A stretch of 64,000 nt of DNA from positions 1 to 64,000 of the forward strand of contig JAXGGA010003387.1 in the NCBI GenBank assembly GCA_038373865.1. The letters run 5' to 3'. A model generated the notes under the pieces. It did not search any database, was not told the origin of the DNA, and saw only the letters and a program-made list of their open reading frames with translations. Shown here in pieces: positions 59,831-64,000 of this stretch; positions within the stretch are counted from its first letter, which is position 1; each line of letters opens with the position of its first letter. This DNA is from Uloborus plumipes (taxonomy: Eukaryota > Arthropoda > Arachnida > Araneae > Uloboridae). Position numbers and translations under genes: made by a program.

Positions 59831-60218
59831 CACTGCAAAAAATGAATTGTTTTTTCTTTTCTTTCAGTATAATACTGGCAGCTGAAGTTCCAATTTTAAA
59901 TTATAAAATGCACAGTAATAAACTGTAAAACTAGCAATTTTACAGTTTCTTACTGTAAAGTTAGCAATTTTACAGTTAATTGCCATAAAATTTAGCTGTA
60001 TTATACTGTAAAAACAACAATATAATACTGGCAGCAGATGTTCCAGTTCAAAACTGTAAAATGCACGGCAATAAACTGTAAAATTAGCAATTTTACAGTT
60101 TAGTACTGTAAAATTGGCAATTTAACAGTTTATTACCGCAAAATTAACAATTTTTACACTTTATTACTATAAAATTTGCTGTATTATACTGTAAAACCAA
60201 CATTCATTTTTTACAGTG
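59831..60218 (+). mobile_element. CACTGYAAAA-family element, copy H
   Basis: Starts CACTGCAAAAAATGAATTG and ends TTTTTTACAGTG; two modules with TATAATACTGGCAGC. Confidence 0.87.
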
Positions 60219-60450
60219 TGGTAATTTGATGAATAAACGTAATTTATTTGGCAAGTTTGAACTATCATTCTTACAAATATATGAATTGAAATTCCATCAC
60301 ATCTTGAAATTATTAAACTAACTTTTGCCTGTTGAAATATAGCTCTAAAATCACGTAAGCTATCTTGTAGGTACGAAATCACCATATACAATAACTTCTA
60401 AGAATTTATCATTTGCGTAAAATAACACATGCAAATTTCGATCAATGCTA

Positions 60451-61409
60451 CAGTGCAAAAAAATTAACTGCTGTTTTTTACAGTACAATACTGGCAGCCG
60501 AGGTTCCTATTTAACCCATTAATGCTTATCGTCCCTTTTTAGTGACGGTCCAAAAAAGGGTCTGAATTTCCCCAAAATGAACATTTCAACCAAATAATAG
60601 TGTTCAATCAGTACCTTGGTATTGTTCCAATTCGTTATTAACAGATTGCAGCACATAACCATTGTAAAGTGTGTTCTCTGACAGTTTTAATATGATGTTT
60701 ATCAAAAATAACATCGTTCACAATCTCAAGAAAAAAAGCTTAAGTTTTCAAAGTTATTCCCACCTTCCCAGTTTATGTTTATTGCTGATTTTATTTCTTC
60801 TTATAAAATGTCTTTTTAAATATTACATCGTAGGCAGAAAAAAATATTATAAAAAAAAGTATGTACCCTCTGGGGTCTATCGTAACTTTTAAGAGACGAT
60901 TTTTCTTTCCTTAATAAAAAAAAATATTTTTTACATCCTAATATTTTATTATTTTTCCTGTCCATTAAACACTTTGTAACCAGTATACAAAATATCTTTG
61001 AAAAAGAAAATGTCAGGCATTAATGGGTTAAAACTGTAAAATGCACAGTAGTTAATGGTAAAACTAGCAATTTTAGTTTCCTACTTTAAATAAAGAAATT
61101 TGACAGTTTATTGCCGTGAAATTTAGCTGCATTATACTGTGAAAGCAACAGTATAATACTGGCAGCAGAGGTTCCAGCTTGAAACTGTAAAATGCACGGT
61201 TGTAAACTGTAAAATTAGCAATTTTGCAGTTTATTTCTGTAAAATTAGCAATTTTACAGTTTATTTCTGTAAAATTAGCAATTTTACAGTTTAGTAGTAT
61301 AAAAGTAGACATTTTGCAGTTTATTACTGCAAAACTAGCAATTTTTACAGTTTATTACTATAAAATTAGTTGTATTATATTGTTAAAACAATTTTCATTT
61401 TTTACAGTG
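60451..61409 (+). mobile_element. CACTGYAAAA-family element, copy I, split by another element
   Basis: Left part 60451-60514 (CAGTGCAAAAAAATTAAC) and right part 61028-61409 (ends TTTTTTACAGTG). Flanked by TA on both sides (60449-60450 and 61410-61411), the clearest evidence for the target duplication of the family. The gap is a nested piggyBac-like MITE. Without it the sequence reads on as TTCCTATTTAAAACTGTAAA, matching other copies. Confidence 0.87.
60515..61027. mobile_element. piggyBac-like MITE, 513 bases
   Basis: Terminal repeats CCCATTAATGC / GCATTAATGGG are flanked by TTAA (60511-60514 and 61028-61031), the piggyBac target duplication. No transposase; a 73-codon plus frame (60671-60892) is not recognised. 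Inserted inside copy I, so younger than that copy. Confidence 0.9.
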
Positions 61410-61554
61410 TATCTTTGTCATGACTTCCTGGAAATCAAATACAAGTACCTAATATTTAAATAAAAACCTCATTTGTCCAAAATGAAATAATATCTCCCAG
61501 CAGTTTCGCCACAAGTAAAAGAAAACACTTTTCAACTTTTACTGAAAGACTCTA

Positions 61555-61835
61555 ATTTCAAAGGATTGTATGTTGTTTTATCTCTGCCTTCATCTGCAAC
61601 TGCTCACTTCCGAATTGGCGAGCAAACCCTACAATCTGCAGCTCCGCAGAAACTCCGCTTCGTGTTCCACTACCACTCGAAGGCGCTTGTAAGCTGTCGC
61701 CTGTACGGAAATATCGTGACATGCAGGCATTTCGCCAACCCCTCCTTTGTAAAAACGGCTCTTCATTTGCCAAAGCAGGTGTGACTTTCGTGCGAACAAG
61801 ACCCGCTTTTATGTTTTTGACTACTTTGAAGATCG
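61555..61835. promoter_or_regulatory. High-complexity patch between two transposons
   Basis: Balanced sequence with opposed unrecognised frames (61558-61926 minus, 122 codons, running into copy J; 61566-61784 plus, 72 codons). Candidate regulatory DNA or unknown coding fragment. Confidence 0.25.
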
Positions 61836-61900
61836 TTTGAATGAACGTTTTCGGCTGAAGTCTATGACCTAATGATGCTGAAAAAACTAAAATATTCTTT

Positions 61901-62239
61901 CTGTGTAAAAAAAGAATGTTTGTCATTTTACAGTAACAAACTGTAGAACCTCTACTTTACAGTACTAATCTAAAACTGCAAAATTCCTAATTTTACAGTT
62001 TAGTACCGTGTATTTTACAATTTTAAACTGGAACATCTGCTGCCAGTAGTACACTATTGTTTTTGCAGTATAACATAGATTTAAATTTTGCATCAATAAA
62101 CTGTACAATTTCTAAGTTTACAGTAAGAAGCTGTAGAACTACTAGTTTTGCAGTTTATTACAGTGCATTTTACAGTTTTTAATTGGAACCTCTGCTGCCA
62201 GTATTATACTGTAAAAACAACAGTTCATTTTTTGTAGTG
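61901..62239 (-). mobile_element. CACTGYAAAA-family element, copy J
   Basis: Starts CTGTGTAAAAAAAGAATG and ends CAGTTCATTTTTTGTAGTG; reverse orientation with the AACCTCTGCTGCCAGTATTA module at the right. Confidence 0.82.
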
Positions 62240-62790
62240 TTGCAAACAAAAGCTTCAAGTATCTTTCTGATCCCCATGACAGTTTAGTTAAGAAATTCTT
62301 TCATATTAAACAATTATTTAAATTACTGTTCAACTTAACTGAACATTTTCCTTCAAACGAACAATATTAAAAATTGAATGCACTGAGTTGATAAATGAAT
62401 AAATGAAGCAAAAAATTTAATTAAATACTTTAGAGAACCTCTATAGTAAGGGAAACGAGAGAATTTCCAGCCTTGTTTTAAATTCATTAAATTGTGTAAT
62501 ATAATTTTTTCCACTCTGTATTTTAATATAGTGTTAAAAGTGTTAGGTACAATATTGTTCATACTGGACCTATTATCATTTTTTTTTTCTTCTGATGAAA
62601 ATCGTTAACAATCTGATGCTTTTTTTTCCTGTGTGAAAAAGCTTAATAGTGTACGTTATTATTAAAAATGTTGCCGAAGGATTCGGAAAAATGTTATAAC
62701 CCCAGAATGTGTCCTTAAAAGGTTGGGAGGGGGGGGGCTCTTTTTATTCTTTTCTTCTTATTCTTAGAAGCATGCACCGTCCTATTTAGG
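62240..62790. other. AT-rich intronic DNA, nothing recognised
   Basis: A run of about nine G near 62729. No gene seen. Confidence 0.6.
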
Positions 62791-62795
62791 AGAGC

Positions 62796-62831
62796 GGTGC
62801 ATATTCTATCTCTTGAAGATGAATATGCACC
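62796..62831. repeat. Perfect 11-base-pair hairpin
   Basis: GGTGCATATTC (62796-62806) pairs with GAATATGCACC (62821-62831) across a 14-base loop. Too short for a typical animal microRNA precursor on its own. Confidence 0.7.
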
Positions 62832-63590
62832 ACGGTTATAGTAGTTAGTGGAAATATTCCAAAATCGTTGTTTTTTTTTGCAGAGAACAATTTATTATAA
62901 TATTTATATGCAGCATATTTGAATTAAATAAATTGTAGGATTTTTGCTTTTGTGAGTAACAGAGCTGTAGTTATAGTCTAAATCATGATAAATAATATCA
63001 AGAGTAATAATTGCTTTTTTCCACTGTCAAAACCGTTGAAAGCGTATTTATGGATATAACGTTTCAGCTTCAAGTCCTCTTCAGGTTTTATCTTGCATTT
63101 TATAATGAAATTACGGCTATAACGAAACTTATCTGAACCCTTTGCTTTCGTTATAAACGGAAGCGACTGTGCTCTTAAAATCGCAATAAATAATATTGTA
63201 TTTCAAGATTTCAATCAATTTGAAGCGTTGCCCAATACAAATTTACTCCAATCCTACGTACTGACAGAGACACCCCGATGAGAGGTCGCAAGAGATCATT
63301 GTGTAAACTCCACAGAAAAATTCTTTATTCAACAAATCTTGCCTGACAATTTAGCAAATTTGGAGACAGGTGTGCAACATGTCACTTTTAAAAAAAATTC
63401 TAAGTTTTAATTAAAATATGTGATTATTTATATTTTAGATAATGCCCAATGTCTTTTCTCATTAGATGCAGTGTGTTGGGCATACTCGTAATTTATCGTA
63501 CTGCAAAATTCTAGCATTTAATCAGTAAATTGAGGCTTACAGATTCACAAAAATTAATGTTCGAGGCCGCTTTCCAATACTGCAATTTAT
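62832..63590. other. Intronic DNA with possible Tigger-MITE relic
   Basis: GGCTATAACGAAAC and TTTCGTTATAAACGGAAGCG near 63111-63168 resemble CAGTGAAACCTCGTTATAACG-type ends, but the element is not delimited. Confidence 0.3.
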
Positions 63591-63593
63591 TAT

Positions 63594-63640
63594 TATAATT
63601 ATTACTATTACTATTATTATTATTATTATTATTATTATTA
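63594..63640. repeat. (TTA)n microsatellite, left part
   Basis: TTATTATTA triplets with a few changes, interrupted by a MITE and resuming at 63817. Confidence 0.95.
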
Positions 63641-63816
63641 CAGTAAAATCTGTGTATAACTATACTCAAGGGACCGAGAAAAAATATCGTTATAGACAGA
63701 TTATCATTTTAGACAGTTTGAGCAAAAAGCTCAAACTGCTGGTTGGGACCAAACCAAAATATCGTAATAGGCAGGTTTATCGTTATGTACAGTATCGTTA
63801 TACACAGGTTTCACTG
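63641..63816. mobile_element. Tigger-type MITE, 176 bases
   Basis: Ends CAGTAAAATCTGTGTATAAC and GTTATACACAGGTTTCACTG, flanked by TA. The interior has GGGACCGAGAAAAAATATCG and a perfect hairpin CAGTTTGAGC-AAAAA-GCTCAAACTG. CAGTGAAACCTn-type ends are typical of pogo/Tigger MITEs. It split a (TTA)n microsatellite. Confidence 0.85.
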
Positions 63817-63828
63817 TATTATTATTAA

Positions 63829-63867
<39 letters not shown>

Positions 63868-63922
63868 TATTATTATTTTTACTATTTATTATTATTACTA
63901 TCAATATTATTATTATTATCAT
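63817..63922. repeat. (TTA)n microsatellite, right part
   Basis: Long ATT/TTA triplet run with occasional C. The Ile/Asn-rich frames it creates are not genes. Confidence 0.95.
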
Positions 63923-64000
63923 TAGAAAGAAGCCAACTTCTGCATCGCAATAAATGCAGGCACTTTTTCATGCTTGTATTTTATCAGTTTGCAAGGTGAG

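Larger units (their letters stand above)
52025..64000 (-). other. Upstream intron of the Iroquois gene (partial)
   Basis: The sequence upstream of the acceptor at 52025 shows no minus-strand frame coding the conserved Iroquois N-terminus (a PQFGYPY-like motif). I looked for its reverse complement by eye and did not find it. The start exon probably lies beyond 64000, which makes this intron at least 12 kb. A second promoter inside the window cannot be excluded. Confidence 0.6.

Noticed and set aside
61609..61630. Possible Iroquois start exon (CCGAATTGG, matching part of the PQFGY reverse complement)
   Set aside because: Neighbouring codons do not encode the conserved N-terminus.
63989..64000. 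Plus-strand donor-like GCAAGGTGAG at the right edge
   Set aside because: A single short match with no coding frame before it and on the strand opposite to the gene.

Overview
The window looks like one stretch of a large, AT-rich arthropod genome, almost all of it intron. The single convincing host coding segment is an internal exon on the minus strand (51710-52024) of an Iroquois-class homeobox gene. It carries the diagnostic block before the homeodomain (CCESGRP, then TDPLTGQTVCSCQYD). The homeodomain exon would lie to the left of position 1 and the start exon to the right of position 64000, because neither is visible here. The flanking introns are therefore at least 51.7 kb (downstream) and 12 kb (upstream). 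The wording after the block (LLGYQRL) and the very long introns suggest a non-insect arthropod, perhaps a chelicerate; that is an inference, not proven.

The rest is a dense collection of mostly non-autonomous DNA transposons, many with readable ends. There are ten copies of a CACTGYAAAA-ended family built from micro-palindromes (1.9, 9.6, 14.5, 16.5, 26.4, 33.2, 46.9, 59.8, 60.5 and 61.9 kb). One copy is split by a 513-base piggyBac-like MITE with TTAA duplications. A 2.96 kb near-perfect palindrome lies at 2.7-5.6 kb. A decayed Tigger/pogo transposon lies at 5.9-8.0 kb. Two non-autonomous Helitrons occur at 8.9 and 40.4 kb; the first has an intact empty site in the tandem array it interrupted. 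Three hAT-type elements have 8-base duplications (35.2, 36.6 and 46.5 kb). A fold-back mariner derivative lies at 42.7 kb and a mariner transposase relic at 34.6 kb. A 1.6 kb element with TA ends at 58.1 kb carries six copies of a GTTACCGATCTGA-like motif.

Between the transposons lie islands of higher GC and high complexity without convincing open frames: 1.2-1.7, 10.1-10.6, 12.0-12.9, 13.6-14.5, 19.5-20.1, 21.1-21.4, 22.8-23.8, 24.3-25.1, 28.4-29.0, 31.4-31.9, 37.9-39.2, 41.3-42.2, 55.3-55.8 and 56.8-57.5 kb. Iroquois loci in animals are known for many conserved non-coding enhancers, so these are the best candidates for cis-regulatory DNA. Several are locally duplicated (14.3/15.1, 24.3/24.6, 42.0/42.4 and 50.9/51.3 kb). 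Conservation could not be tested here; these calls rest on composition and context.

No rRNA, confident tRNA, CRISPR, operon or prokaryotic signal was seen. Most short open frames are chance frames in AT-rich DNA or frames inside repeats.
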